A stretch of DNA of 64,000 bases, from assembly GCA_039793685.1 (NCBI GenBank), contig JBDRAL010000100.1, forward strand, positions 88,546-152,545, given 5' to 3'. The notes below the pieces were generated by a model. It did not search any database. It was not told the origin of the DNA and saw only the letters and a program-made list of their open reading frames with translations. The translations under genes and the position numbers were made by a program. Each line of letters begins with the position of its first letter. Position 1 is the first letter of the stretch. Below, one piece after another: positions 35,173 through 44,766 of the stretch. This DNA comes from JAAFHI01 sp039793685 (GTDB taxonomy: Bacteria > Acidobacteriota > Blastocatellia > Chloracidobacteriales > Chloracidobacteriaceae).

Positions 35173-36828
35173 TTATTCCCGCGAACGCCAAACACCGCTT
35201 TTCAACCGTCGGGCGATGAAATCCGCCTGCCGCAAGGCCAGCGCGGTCACGGTGAGCGTGGGCTGATTCAACGATGAAACGAACACCGAGGCATCGGCGA
35301 TGAACAGGTTCGGGATGTCGTGCGTCTGCCCGAACGCACTGGTGACGGAGTTTTTTTCATCGTTGCCCATCCGGCAGGTCCCGCAGGCATGAAGACCGCC
35401 ACCTGTTTCCGGTACGGTGTTTTTCAATGCAATGAACTCCGCGCCGACGTCTTCGAGAAACTCCCGCCCCGCGTCGGCCATCGCGGACCACCGCGCGCGG
35501 TCGGCTTCGGAAAGTGAAAACGCGACCTTCGGCAATGCGCGTCCCCAGCGGTCTTTTTGAACCGGATCGAGCGTGACCCGATTGTTTTTTCGCATGTCCG
35601 TTTCGGCGATTCCGTAAAGCCGGATCATCGCCGGATGCCACGCCGCGATCTCCCGCTTCCAGCTTTCGCCGAAGCCGGGAATGCGTTCCGCGAACGAAGG
35701 AAACAGGTCGCGTCCGCTCTGCGTCACGAAAAGCCAGCCGCCCGCGAACGGCGCGTCATCGTCGCGATCAAGGTTGACGTGGCGTGGAATCAGGCCATGT
35801 TCGCCGTGGTGCCGTTCGGCGGGCGTCTTCGAATGTTTGAGTTCGGGTAACAGTCCTTCAATTTCAACGCCGACGCTTTCGCCGAGAAAGTCACCGACGA
35901 GTCCGCTCGAATTGGCAAGACCGCGCCCGCCGTCCGGATGGCGCGAATCGAGCAGCAACCGCGCGGTTTCAACCGCCGAAGCCGCCACGACAACCGCGCG
36001 GGCGGGATGTTCCGTGACTTCCAGCGTGTTTCGATGGATGACCCGAATTCCGCGTGCCTTGCCTTCGCGGTCGGTCAGAATTTCCGAAACCACCGAATCA
36101 AACTTTATCTTGAGGAGTCCCGTTTTTTCGGCGTACCGCGCGAGCGTCGAGAAGGCATCGTATTTCGCCGTCGTGGGGCAGCCGAGCGCGCAGCGTCCGC
36201 ACCCGTGACATGCGGGACGGTCGCCCGCGCCGTTCGCGATGGCTTTTCGCGACAGGATCATTTTCACGTCGCGCTCCGCGAGGCTTTGTTGAAGCAGTCG
36301 CTCGCCTTCGCGAAGTTGGAAAAGCGGCTTTTGAAAAACGCCGTCCGGGTGCTGGATGAGTCCTTCCGTCGTGCCAGTCACGCCCAGCAGGCGTTCGGCC
36401 AGGGCATACCAAGTGGCGAGCGATGTGTGGTCAACCGGCCAGTTCTCGCCTTTGCCCGTTTTTGTGAAGGATTGAAATTCGAGATCGCCGAAGCGCGGCG
36501 CGTGGGCCGTCCAGTACAGCGTTTTTCCACCGCCCACGCGAACCCGTTTCAAAAACGAACGAAACGCTTCGTTGCCCATTCGATAGGGCAGATCGTTTTC
36601 CGCGATGAGATGCGCCGGGTTGTACTGTTCAAGCCCGTTCCGACCAAGACCCCGTAACGGGAGATGTTCCGGCGGCGTGTCGGTCAGAAAGTCGCGCCGG
36701 TGATTGGGCGACGGGCCGAACTCGAACACCTCGACGGGCACGCCCGCCACGGTCAGTCCGTAGGCCGCGGCCAGTCCCGCCGCGCCGCCTCCGATGACGA
36801 TGACCGGTGGTTCATTCGAATGCTTCAT
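35173..36828 (-). CDS. GMC oxidoreductase (gluconate 2-dehydrogenase large-subunit type)
   Basis: A 551-residue FAD enzyme. The dinucleotide motif VIVIGGGAAGLAAAYGL opens the protein; the GMC core has VGGGKTLYWTAHAPR, and the C-terminus has GGGLHACGTCRMG and the closing NLFIADASVFVSSLNQPTLT. A four-cysteine insert (CHGCGRCALGC) may bind an Fe-S cluster, as in some periplasmic dehydrogenases. The start ATG overlaps the stop of the small-subunit gene (36825-37247) in an ATGA. The substrate is probably a sugar, polyol or alcohol. It lacks its own export signal and would be carried out with the Tat-exported partner. Confidence 0.83.
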   Translation of the reverse strand: MKHSNEPPVIVIGGGAAGLAAAYGLTVAGVPVEVFEFGPSPNHRRDFLTDTPPEHLPLRGLGRNGLEQYNPAHLIAENDLPYRMGNEAFRSFLKRVRVGGGKTLYWTAHAPRFGDLEFQSFTKTGKGENWPVDHTSLATWYALAERLLGVTGTTEGLIQHPDGVFQKPLFQLREGERLLQQSLAERDVKMILSRKAIANGAGDRPACHGCGRCALGCPTTAKYDAFSTLARYAEKTGLLKIKFDSVVSEILTDREGKARGIRVIHRNTLEVTEHPARAVVVAASAVETARLLLDSRHPDGGRGLANSSGLVGDFLGESVGVEIEGLLPELKHSKTPAERHHGEHGLIPRHVNLDRDDDAPFAGGWLFVTQSGRDLFPSFAERIPGFGESWKREIAAWHPAMIRLYGIAETDMRKNNRVTLDPVQKDRWGRALPKVAFSLSEADRARWSAMADAGREFLEDVGAEFIALKNTVPETGGGLHACGTCRMGNDEKNSVTSAFGQTHDIPNLFIADASVFVSSLNQPTLTVTALALRQADFIARRLKSGVWRSRE

Positions 36829-37247
36829 GGCGCGGTTCGAAACGGCGTGGCGAGCAACTCGCGACCGGCCTGACGAGAATAAAGTTCAATCAATGCGACG
36901 CTGCGGACGACCTCGTACGCGAAGGCCGCGTCTTCGGGAAGTCGGCTTTGCAGGAGCTTTTGAAGGCGGGCACTTCGTTCCTTTTGAGAATGCGCTGAAA
37001 AACGGCTGGTGAGTCTTGTTTCAAGCCTTCGCAATCCGGTTTGAAAGCGGCTCGCCGATGGTTCATCAAGAAAAGCCTGGAGCAGTCGAACCGTTTCATC
37101 GGCTGCGATGCCCGGAAGAATCGTTTCGGCCAGCGCCCGGACGAAACGGTCGCCCGATTTCAGAAAAGTGGCGTCGTTACTGGCCGAAACCGGTATCGGA
37201 AGCGTCGTCGCGGCCACCGCGATTCCGATGAAGTCGCGTCGGTTCAT
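36825..37247 (-). CDS. gluconate 2-dehydrogenase subunit 3-like protein (Tat-exported partner)
   Basis: A 140-residue protein with a Tat-type N-terminus (MNRRDFIGIAVAATTLPIPV) followed by a helical domain of the gluconate 2-dehydrogenase subunit 3 family (DRFVRALAETILPG, TVRLLQAFLDEP). It is the small companion of the GMC enzyme downstream, and probably provides its export. It overlaps by 4 nt both the upstream GT87-like gene and the downstream GMC gene, so all three are translationally coupled. Confidence 0.8.
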   Translation of the reverse strand: MNRRDFIGIAVAATTLPIPVSASNDATFLKSGDRFVRALAETILPGIAADETVRLLQAFLDEPSASRFQTGLRRLETRLTSRFSAHSQKERSARLQKLLQSRLPEDAAFAYEVVRSVALIELYSRQAGRELLATPFRTAP

Positions 37248-38758
37248 GCGGTCGCCGCCTTCCACGCCGGGTCGCGCCGCCGCGCGCCGAAATAATGTTC
37301 AAGCATCCACGCAAGCAGGAATCCGCCGTGGATGAACAACAGACGCGGCGCGGGTTCGACTCCCGAACCGTCGGCATAGATGAGGTATGACGCGAGCGAC
37401 AACGCGCCGTAGAGAATCCACGACCGTCTGCCCGCCAGCGCCGCCAGTGGGGTAATCCACAGGAAATACCACGGCATGACCGTCGGGCTGAAAAAGAGCA
37501 GGCCGCCGATTGCCAGCAGCAGCGTTTCGGGAACGCGCGCGCCGTCGAGCGCGAAGTGTTTTCGAAAAATGAACAGCAGCGCGAGGAAGATCGTCCCCGT
37601 GATGATTTTCGCCGCGAGCGTATGGTCAATCGGCAGGCCGCTCGCGAGGGCGGTCCAGCGGCAGAGTTCAAAGATGCCCGGATTGAAAACCCAGTCCCGC
37701 GAATAGGCGGCGAGGCCCGCGAACGAAACGCCCACGTCGAGAAAAGGCAGGCAGCCCGCGACAAGCGCCAGTAAGAATATCGCCGCGCCCTTCAACTTCA
37801 TTCGCGAAAGCACGAACGGCAACAGAATGACCGGAACAAGTTTCACCAGCACCGCCCCGGCCAGCCACGCCCCGATTTCAAGCGGTTTTTCGCGAAGCAG
37901 GGCAACCGCCAGACCGACCAGCATCAGCGCCACGAGCGCATCGGCGTGACCCGTGCCGACACCCTCCTTCATCATCAGCGGATTCCAGAAAAAGACCGCC
38001 AGCTTCCACACCGGCAGGTTCAAGCGTTGCAGCGCGAGCAGCAGCAGCCCCGCGACGCCCAGATCGACGAGCATCAGCGCGAGTTTCCAGACCAGAACGC
38101 TACCCGGCGCAATCGGATGAATGATTCTGAAAAACAGTTGAAGGCCGGGCGGATAAATCGTCGGCAGATCGGGATGGTTGATGTTGTCGCGAATGTCGCG
38201 CCAGCGGTCGTCGGGCAGCATCCGCGCCATTTCATGATCGGTCGGCATTCCCGCCGGACGCGCGGTTTCTTCGTCGGTTTCCTCGGCGGCGTCCTCGGAA
38301 AAGTGCATCGGCGCGTGGCGGTAGGGATTGATGCCCATCGCCTGCTGGCGACCGTCCCACAGAAAACGCCAGACGTCATGGTCGTACATCAGAAACCGGT
38401 TGTAGACGACCTCCGTGCCCATCACGTCGGCCTTCATCTTCGCGACCGTCACGCCGTCGGCGATTCCGGCGGGAAGCAGCAACAGCCGAAAACCGACGCC
38501 CACCGCGAGGATGAACCACGCGACCGTGCGCGGCGGGACGCAAAACCGCCGGGCCGACACGGCGTAGAGCGCCCCGGCGTACAAAAGGAAAAGTGTCCCG
38601 AACAGCGCGAGAAAGCGGTACACCCCGTCGGGGCCGGTGACGTTCGCGAGATGAAATCCGGCGTACCAGTAACCGGGCAGCGACAGCCCCAGCATTGAAA
38701 AAAGCAGAAGGTTCAGGCGGCGTTCGCGGATTCCTGGCTCACAAACGGGAATGCTCAT
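37244..38758 (-). CDS. GT87-like polyprenyl-phosphate mannosyltransferase, coupled to a dehydrogenase
   Basis: A 504-residue polytopic membrane protein of the same family as the gene at 29377. The shared loop reads HDVWRFLWDGRQQAMGINPYRHAP followed later by INHPDLPTIYPP. It has about ten helices and a longer acidic insert (SEDAAEETDEE) in the loop. The end overlaps the start of the subunit 3 gene as ATGA. Coupling of a lipid-linked glycosyltransferase to a GMC dehydrogenase is unusual; envelope carbohydrate metabolism is a plausible common theme. Confidence 0.78.
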   Translation of the reverse strand: MSIPVCEPGIRERRLNLLLFSMLGLSLPGYWYAGFHLANVTGPDGVYRFLALFGTLFLLYAGALYAVSARRFCVPPRTVAWFILAVGVGFRLLLLPAGIADGVTVAKMKADVMGTEVVYNRFLMYDHDVWRFLWDGRQQAMGINPYRHAPMHFSEDAAEETDEETARPAGMPTDHEMARMLPDDRWRDIRDNINHPDLPTIYPPGLQLFFRIIHPIAPGSVLVWKLALMLVDLGVAGLLLLALQRLNLPVWKLAVFFWNPLMMKEGVGTGHADALVALMLVGLAVALLREKPLEIGAWLAGAVLVKLVPVILLPFVLSRMKLKGAAIFLLALVAGCLPFLDVGVSFAGLAAYSRDWVFNPGIFELCRWTALASGLPIDHTLAAKIITGTIFLALLFIFRKHFALDGARVPETLLLAIGGLLFFSPTVMPWYFLWITPLAALAGRRSWILYGALSLASYLIYADGSGVEPAPRLLFIHGGFLLAWMLEHYFGARRRDPAWKAATA

Positions 38759-38830
38759 GGCGAAAAAAAGTCCCGCGACCGTGTTGCCCCTGATCGCGGG
38801 AAAGAAAGGGAGGACTGACCGAAATGAACG

Positions 38831-39847
38831 TCAGAAGAAGCGACTGACGCCGATGGTAAAGAACGTACCGCCCGGGGCATTGCGGCCCGCGGCGGCGAAC
38901 TGAACACCGCCGGTTACGACGGTGCGGGGCGTGACGGAAACGTTGGCGAAGGGACCGAGCTTGAACAGTTGGCGTCCCGTCTGGCGGCGAATGTCGGGCG
39001 TTGTACCGGTCGGTGCACCGATGGTGCCGACCGTGCGGGTCGTAAAACCGTCGCCGATGAACACCGTGCGGAACGGCGTATCGTAATCGCCCTGCGCGAC
39101 ACCGTCGGCGAGCAGCGACAGCGAAAACCGGCGCGTCACGGAATAGCTCGCCTGGAAGTTGTAGATGAACTCGTTCGCGGGCGAGACGGTTACGCGGCGG
39201 CGCGAGGCCGGGTCGTTGTCCACCACGGCGTCGGACTGATCGCCGCGAATCCGGATACCCGCCTCGCCGCCGATCTTGAACTTCCCGAACCGGCGACTGA
39301 TCTGACCCGCGAATTCGTAATCGTTCGTGCCTTCGTCAATCGGCGACAGCACGGGCGACTGGGCCTGTTGAAGATCCCTCGAATTGGCGCTGCTTTTGAA
39401 CCCGAAACGGGCGGTCAGGAAAAATGGTTCGTTAACGAGGTTGTAGCGGACGTTCACCCGCGCGCTCGAAATGCCACTGGCTTCCGCGCGGCGCGGTTCG
39501 ATGAGGTTCTGCGTGTTCAGGCCGACGGTCCGAACCTCGCTGTTGAGAACGACCGGAATCAGCACTTCCACTTCAAGCCGGTTGGTGATGCCATAGGCCG
39601 CCTGAAACGTCAGCGTACTCGTCGTGAGCGTGCCGTTGCGCGATCCCGCGGGCGTCAGGCGCGTCCGGTCGCCGTTGAAATCGAAGCGCTCGTCGGTTGT
39701 GTTTCTCGAAAAGTAAATCGAGGCCAACCCACGACCTTTCTGTGACGTTTCAGCCTGCGCGAAGCTCACGCCCGAGAGCGCGAGCAGGAAAAGGCCGAGG
39801 AACAGGGCCGAGCGAATCGCCAGCCGCGAAAAGCGAATGTCTTTCAT
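38831..39847 (-). CDS. outer-membrane beta-barrel protein of unknown function
   Basis: A 338-residue protein. The signal peptide (MKDIRFSRLAIRSALFLGLFLLALSGVSFA) is followed by alternating amphipathic strands (LASIYFSR, TLTFQAAYGITNRLEVEVLIPVV, FLTARFGFKSS, FIYNFQASYSV, FKLGPFANVS) and a C-terminal Phe (GVSRFF), the usual signature for insertion by BamA. It could be a porin- or transporter-like barrel. The preceding gene at 39857 starts the pair. No ligand is known. Confidence 0.72.
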   Translation of the reverse strand: MKDIRFSRLAIRSALFLGLFLLALSGVSFAQAETSQKGRGLASIYFSRNTTDERFDFNGDRTRLTPAGSRNGTLTTSTLTFQAAYGITNRLEVEVLIPVVLNSEVRTVGLNTQNLIEPRRAEASGISSARVNVRYNLVNEPFFLTARFGFKSSANSRDLQQAQSPVLSPIDEGTNDYEFAGQISRRFGKFKIGGEAGIRIRGDQSDAVVDNDPASRRRVTVSPANEFIYNFQASYSVTRRFSLSLLADGVAQGDYDTPFRTVFIGDGFTTRTVGTIGAPTGTTPDIRRQTGRQLFKLGPFANVSVTPRTVVTGGVQFAAAGRNAPGGTFFTIGVSRFF

Positions 39848-39856
39848 GGAATTGTC

Positions 39857-40252
39857 CTACGGCTTTTTGGGTTTGAGCGCCTTGACCTCGACGGCGGTCT
39901 TGTCGCCCTCGCGATACCACACCCGAACGTACAAACCGGCGTTGAAATCATTCCCGGCCAGTTTCGTTTTGCCGGAGAAAAGGGTTTTGTCCTCGGTTTT
40001 GAACTTCGTCTTTGCGTCGAGCGCGACAGTCGTTTCCTTGCCCTTCGCGTCGCGGACGGTCACCGAGTTTTCGCTGATTTTCACTAGTTCGCCGCGCAGC
40101 GAACGCGTCGGCACGAAATCGTCCTTCGCGTCAGGGCGCGGCGTGGAAACCGCGCCGCCGCTGCCGCCGGAGGCGAACGCGGGCATGACGGTCACGCCGA
40201 GCATCGTCGCCGTCAGGGCCACGGTCTTCAGGGTTTTCAAGGGGCTGCTCAT
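39857..40252 (-). CDS. secreted DUF5666-like protein
   Basis: A 131-residue protein with a signal peptide (MSSPLKTLKTVALTATMLGVTVMPAFA) and a small beta-barrel domain: GELVKISENSVTVRDAKGKETTVALD, then TKLAGNDFNAGLYVRVWYREGDK. This resembles DUF5666-type exported domains. It lies 9 nt upstream of the outer-membrane barrel gene on the same strand, so the two are an operon. Function unknown. Confidence 0.65.
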   Translation of the reverse strand: MSSPLKTLKTVALTATMLGVTVMPAFASGGSGGAVSTPRPDAKDDFVPTRSLRGELVKISENSVTVRDAKGKETTVALDAKTKFKTEDKTLFSGKTKLAGNDFNAGLYVRVWYREGDKTAVEVKALKPKKP

Positions 40253-40374
40253 AAAATTCCTCTCGGAAACAGAAAATGTCGGTTGATGTCGGGAATATCC
40301 GCCGAGGCGATTGGTTTATTCCCGGATTTTCGAAAAAGCATTCCGAAAAACTGCTCAGTCCAGCAAAGAAGCCG

Positions 40375-40500
40375 CCCTCACCCCTCATCCCCCGGCCCCT
40401 TCTCCCCTCTCCAATTTGAGAGGGGAGAAGGAGAGAAAATTCACGATTGAGCGTCTGAAGCTCCCCCTCTCCAATTGGAGAGGGGGTTGGGGGGTGAGGG
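40375..40500. repeat. REP/MITE-like element with CCCTCACCC ends
   Basis: About 125 bp beginning CCCTCACCCC and ending GGGGTGAGGG. It contains two internal hairpins, CCCCTCTCCAATTTGAGAGGGG and CCCCCTCTCCAATTGGAGAGGGG, in tandem. It lies between the secreted DUF5666-like gene and the DUF547 gene. It looks like an extragenic palindromic element; related pyrimidine-rich repeats occur in several phyla. No transposase is linked. Confidence 0.7.
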
Positions 40501-40517
40501 AAGAATAAAAGCGTGAT

Positions 40518-41330
40518 TCACCGCGGACCGCCCGTGTCGTTCAACCGCCAGTCGTAGCCCTGAAATTCAACTTTTTTGATTTTTCCCGCGAGATCGGGGC
40601 GGAATTTTCCGACGAATCCGGCCACATCGCCAAAGTCCGAGGCATACCACTTGAAAATCGGTGAAACGGTGAGCGTTCCGGTCTTTTCGTCGAAGGTCGC
40701 GCCGCGCGTCGTATCGGACAAAAACATTTTGGCGGCGTCATTCAGTTGCGTGTCGAGCATGGCCGGCTCGAAGGCATCCGGTTGCAGAATCGGGCAGCCG
40801 TTCGACGCGCAGTTGATGGCGAAATGAATGCGCGCATCCTTGAACGTGGGCCGCAGGATGACGTTCTCGATGTCGTTGAGCGTGATGGTTTTTGTCCCAA
40901 CGCTGGCCGACGTATTCCAGAAGTCTTTCGCTTTCGGATCTTTCAGTTCGTCGAAATTCACGCTCTTGAGCGGATAGCGTTCGATGACCTGCGCCAGCGT
41001 GACCGCGTTGTAGGCATTGATCCAGAACGCCTTTTGGCCTTTTTCATCGAGCGTTTCGGGTTTGAAGGCGGCGAGTTTCGCGAGGTAATCGGCGAGAACC
41101 TTGCGGTCCCCCACGTCGTCCACCCAGCGTTTGTAATCGACCTTTCCCGCTTTGACGTATTTGGCGAGCAAGGCCCCGAACGGTTTGTGAATGCCGTCGG
41201 CGTCGGTTTTCGTCTCAGGTTTTGAACTTGAGGCGGGCCGGTCGGTTTCGGGTTTGCCGACGGGACCGGATGCCGGCTGGCAGGCGGCCGAAAAAAGCGA
41301 AAGAAAAAGAAATGCCGTCAGGATTCGCAT
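40518..41330 (-). CDS. DUF547 lipoprotein
   Basis: A 270-residue protein with a lipoprotein signal (LFSAAC) and a DUF547 domain (PF04784). The domain contains KAFWINAYNAVTLAQVIERYP, KDFWNTSASVGTKTITLNDIEN, and the conserved HFAINCASNGCPIL. DUF547 is widespread and has a papain-like fold according to family descriptions, but no established reaction. The ATG at 41330 is preferred to an upstream GTG in the same frame. It stands alone between a REP-like element and the polyferredoxin gene. Confidence 0.83.
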   Translation of the reverse strand: MRILTAFLFLSLFSAACQPASGPVGKPETDRPASSSKPETKTDADGIHKPFGALLAKYVKAGKVDYKRWVDDVGDRKVLADYLAKLAAFKPETLDEKGQKAFWINAYNAVTLAQVIERYPLKSVNFDELKDPKAKDFWNTSASVGTKTITLNDIENVILRPTFKDARIHFAINCASNGCPILQPDAFEPAMLDTQLNDAAKMFLSDTTRGATFDEKTGTLTVSPIFKWYASDFGDVAGFVGKFRPDLAGKIKKVEFQGYDWRLNDTGGPR

Positions 41331-41512
41331 GGTCCGACGAGTCTCCACGAGCGCGTTGGAATTTGGTTTCTGACAATGAAATCTATCCGCGCCGGTTTTT
41401 ATTCCCGGCCCAGGGATTTTGTGTCCTGGGGCGGAATAAACGGGTCGGTTGACGGATATGAACGTGTCAGACGCGGATTTGCCGCGTCATTCCAGAAAAA
41501 GGTTAAAACGGC

Positions 41513-43873
41513 ATGTTCGCTTTCGTCGGGAATTACTTCGGCTGGCTTCAGAAGGGCGCGCCGACCGGGGAAGTCGTCCGCTACCCGGTCATCCATGAAA
41601 ATCATCGTACCGATGTGGACGGCCTGTTCATCGTCGGCGATCTGTCGGGCCTGCCGCTGTTGAAGTTCGCGGCGAAGCAGGGCCATGAAGTCATTGAAAC
41701 GGTGCGGCGGGAACTGGAGGGCAAGCGAATGCCCGAAGCGCCGGATGCCTTTGAAGTCGCCATCATCGGCGCGGGCGCGGCGGGGCTGGCGGCGGCGCTT
41801 CAGGCAAAGAAGGCGGGTTTGAAATATGTCGTTCTCGAAGCCGCCCGAACCGCCAATACCATCGTCAACTTTCCCAAGGGCAAGCTCATCTTCGCCGAGC
41901 CGATGCAGATTGCGAACCCGAGCGAATTGCCCGTGCGCGAGTCCAATCGCGAGGAACTGCTTGACGAATGGTTCGCGCTGCTCGACCGTGAAAAACTCAA
42001 TATCCGCGAAGGCGCGGCGGTCACCGACATTCAAAAGCAATCCGACGGCCGTTTCGTGATTTCTCTCGCGGAACAGTCGCCGGTGAAGGCCGAGCGGGTC
42101 GTACTGGCGACCGGCAAGGCGGGCAACGCGCGGCGGCTCGGCGTGCCCGGCGAGGACCTGCCGAAAGTCTCCGATCGGCTGTTCAGTCCGAAGGATTTTC
42201 ACGACGCCGACATTCTCGTGGTCGGCGGCGGTGATACCGCCGTCGAGACGGCCCTCGCGCTCGCCGAAACCGGCAATCGCGTGACGCTGGCGTATCGCCG
42301 CGACATGTTCACCCGTCTGAAAGCCGGAAATCTGGACCGGATTCAGTCTTTTTCAAGTTCCGGACAACTGAAGGTTCTTTTCGGTGCGACGGTCAGCCGG
42401 ATTGATGAAACCGAAGTGGATTTGCTGGTGCGCGGAAATCGCGTCCGGATAAAAAACGACGCCGTATTCACGATGATCGGGCGGGAACTGCCCTACGAAT
42501 TTCTCGAACGCATCGGTGTCGCCATCGAAAACACCTGGACCTTCACGCGGTTCGCCCTGTACGGCCTCGCGGTGTTTATCTTCACTGCGGTCTATTTCGG
42601 CAAACACGTCGTGGCCTCGAAGGTACTTCAGGAAGGCGAACCGGTCCGCCGGTTTTCGGAATGGGGTGTGCCCGCGCTGGTCGTGGCCGGGATGATCGCC
42701 GTCGTCTATGTCGTCTATCTGCGAATGAACCGCGCGAAGCTCGACACGCTGTGGGCGTACATCGGGCCGACGGCCGTCCTGTTCGTGACGCTCGCCGCCT
42801 CGCTCGGGGCAATTTGGTGGATGAGCGGACAAAAGGACGCCAATTTTCTCTGGGGCAAGCATCCCGGCTTCTGGTACAGCCTGCTTTACACCGCGACCAT
42901 CTTCATCTTCGGCTTCCGGCGGATGAAGCGGAAAAAATGGGACCGTTACATCGTCCTTCAAACCATCAGCCTCGCGCTGATTCAGGCGATTCCGCTGTTT
43001 CTCATTCCGGAACTGTTGCCAATCGCAGGCAAGGCCGGCTGGATTCCGAAATGGATCGAGGCCCAGGCGTTTCCGCACGGTGAATACTGGCGGTGGTACG
43101 GTTTCGTGCTGGCCTACCCGCTGTTCATTTACAACGTACTGACCGGCGAGCCGAGTACCTTCTGGCTCATCGCCTCGGTGGTTCAAACCTTCGTCATCAT
43201 TCCGACGATTGTTTATTTCTTCGGAAAGGGCGCCTATTGCGGCTGGATCTGTTCCTGCGGCGCGCTTGCGGAGACGCTCGGCGACGACTACCGCACGCTT
43301 GCGCCGCACGGCGAAAAAGCGAAGAAGTGGGAAAATCTCGGCCAGATCATCCTGTTCGCGATTCTCGCGATTACCGTCGCGTGGGGACTCACCCACTGGA
43401 CACCCGCCAATTCCTTCTTCCGGACCGCGAAACCGTTCGGCGTGGCGTTGCCGGAGATCGTCGAACACGTCAAACACTGGTATGAACTGCTGGTTGACGT
43501 CGGCTTCGCGGGAACGATTTCACTCGGGGCGTACTTCTTCTATTCGGGGCGAATCTGGTGTCGCTTCGGCTGTCCGCTCGCGGCGATCATGCACATCTAC
43601 GCGAAGTTCAGCCGCTACCGCATCTTCGCCGACAAGACGAAGTGCATCAGTTGCAACATCTGCACCAAGGAATGCCACATGGGCATCGACGTCATGGGCT
43701 TTGCCAGTCAGGGCAAGCCGATGGACGACGTCGAGTGCGTACGGTGCGCCGCCTGCGTCACAAGCTGTCCGATGGATGTCTTAAGTTTTGGAATGACCGG
43801 GACGGAACACAAACACGACCCGGCTTCGCGGCTGTACCAGTTGCGACGGGTTGCGCCCGAAGCCGCAAAATAG
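41513..43873 (+). CDS. membrane flavoprotein-polyferredoxin fusion (thioredoxin-reductase-like plus NapH/NosR-like)
   Basis: A 786-residue protein in three parts. Residues 1-70 look like the C-terminal piece of a pyridine nucleotide-disulfide reductase (GLFIVGDLSGLPL..KQGHEVI). Residues 80-340 are a two-dinucleotide-fold flavoprotein with AIIGAGAAGLAAAL and VVGGGDTAVETAL. From about 345 come several membrane helices, cysteine motifs (CGWICSCG; CRFGCPL) as in NapH/NosR, and two 4Fe-4S motifs (CISCNICTKEC and CVRCAACVTSCPMD). It should move electrons between NAD(P)H, quinone or ferredoxin. AAGG lies 12 nt before the ATG. Confidence 0.8.
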   Translation: MFAFVGNYFGWLQKGAPTGEVVRYPVIHENHRTDVDGLFIVGDLSGLPLLKFAAKQGHEVIETVRRELEGKRMPEAPDAFEVAIIGAGAAGLAAALQAKKAGLKYVVLEAARTANTIVNFPKGKLIFAEPMQIANPSELPVRESNREELLDEWFALLDREKLNIREGAAVTDIQKQSDGRFVISLAEQSPVKAERVVLATGKAGNARRLGVPGEDLPKVSDRLFSPKDFHDADILVVGGGDTAVETALALAETGNRVTLAYRRDMFTRLKAGNLDRIQSFSSSGQLKVLFGATVSRIDETEVDLLVRGNRVRIKNDAVFTMIGRELPYEFLERIGVAIENTWTFTRFALYGLAVFIFTAVYFGKHVVASKVLQEGEPVRRFSEWGVPALVVAGMIAVVYVVYLRMNRAKLDTLWAYIGPTAVLFVTLAASLGAIWWMSGQKDANFLWGKHPGFWYSLLYTATIFIFGFRRMKRKKWDRYIVLQTISLALIQAIPLFLIPELLPIAGKAGWIPKWIEAQAFPHGEYWRWYGFVLAYPLFIYNVLTGEPSTFWLIASVVQTFVIIPTIVYFFGKGAYCGWICSCGALAETLGDDYRTLAPHGEKAKKWENLGQIILFAILAITVAWGLTHWTPANSFFRTAKPFGVALPEIVEHVKHWYELLVDVGFAGTISLGAYFFYSGRIWCRFGCPLAAIMHIYAKFSRYRIFADKTKCISCNICTKECHMGIDVMGFASQGKPMDDVECVRCAACVTSCPMDVLSFGMTGTEHKHDPASRLYQLRRVAPEAAK

Positions 43874-43975
43874 GGCGGATTCCGGTTTGCGACCAAAACC
43901 CACCCGAGAGGGAGATGCGGGAGGTAGCCGGTGGTGACAGTGGAAGAAACCACCGGCCTTGAATCCGGCGCGGCT

Positions 43976-44671
43976 TTACGCCGCCGCCGATGACGCCGTG
44001 GCGGACTCGGCAACCTTGGCCTCGCCTGCTGCCGTGGGCTGTGTCGGACTTGTCACGACAGTCTTGGCCCGTTTCCATTCCGCCAGCTTCCATTGGTCCT
44101 TGCGAAAAACATTGCGGACCACGGAATCAATTTTGGCGACGGTTTTGACGCCCTGATCGGCGAGACGTTCAAGCGTACGCCCCGCCGCCGCCCGCTGGCT
44201 TGCCGCCGTGGCTTTCCATTCGTCCGCTGATTCGAACGCGGCGAGGTCGGCGGCGAGATCTTCCAGAAAATTCTCCGGCAACCCCTGCCGGACGAACCGT
44301 TCCCGCCACGGTGCGGCGTATGCCCCGAACGCCCGCGCCAGCACCGCCAGATTCGAATCGGACAGCGGCTTGCGGAATTTGAACTTTCCGTCCAGAACGG
44401 GAATCTCGTCACTGAGCACCCGTGCCGTCTGACAGATGGCGTCCACATCCTCGCGGAGCGCCCGCCGTGCCCGCGACTTCGCGCCCGCCGCCGAACGTTT
44501 CTCGCCATCAACGTGCCCCGTTGTCGTGGCGGTGAATTCGTTGATGACGCGGTCGAGGTCGGCGAACAGCATTCCGGCGGGCGTCCGTTCCGGGAACAGG
44601 GGAGCGTTTTCGACGCCGAAGCGCCGAACTCGAACCAACATGTCGAATTTCTTCTTTAAAAGGTTTTTCAT
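43976..44671 (-). CDS. hypothetical helical protein
   Basis: A 231-residue soluble protein rich in Ala, Arg and Lys, predicted helical (DLDRVINEFTATTTG, ARAFGAYAAPWRERFVRQGLP, LERLADQGVKTVAKIDS). No family is recognised. The Ala/Ser-rich C-terminal tail looks unstructured. No good Shine-Dalgarno sequence precedes the ATG at 44671; an in-frame GTG at 44722 is an alternative. It lies next to a repeat-rich accessory region. Confidence 0.5.
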   Translation of the reverse strand: MKNLLKKKFDMLVRVRRFGVENAPLFPERTPAGMLFADLDRVINEFTATTTGHVDGEKRSAAGAKSRARRALREDVDAICQTARVLSDEIPVLDGKFKFRKPLSDSNLAVLARAFGAYAAPWRERFVRQGLPENFLEDLAADLAAFESADEWKATAASQRAAAGRTLERLADQGVKTVAKIDSVVRNVFRKDQWKLAEWKRAKTVVTSPTQPTAAGEAKVAESATASSAAA

Positions 44672-44766
44672 GGGTTTGTACCAATCGCTTTCACAAGGGA
44701 TATGTCCGACCGGGTCGGACACCCCTTGTCAGGCAACCACCGTGCCACAACCGGTTGCAGCCTCGG

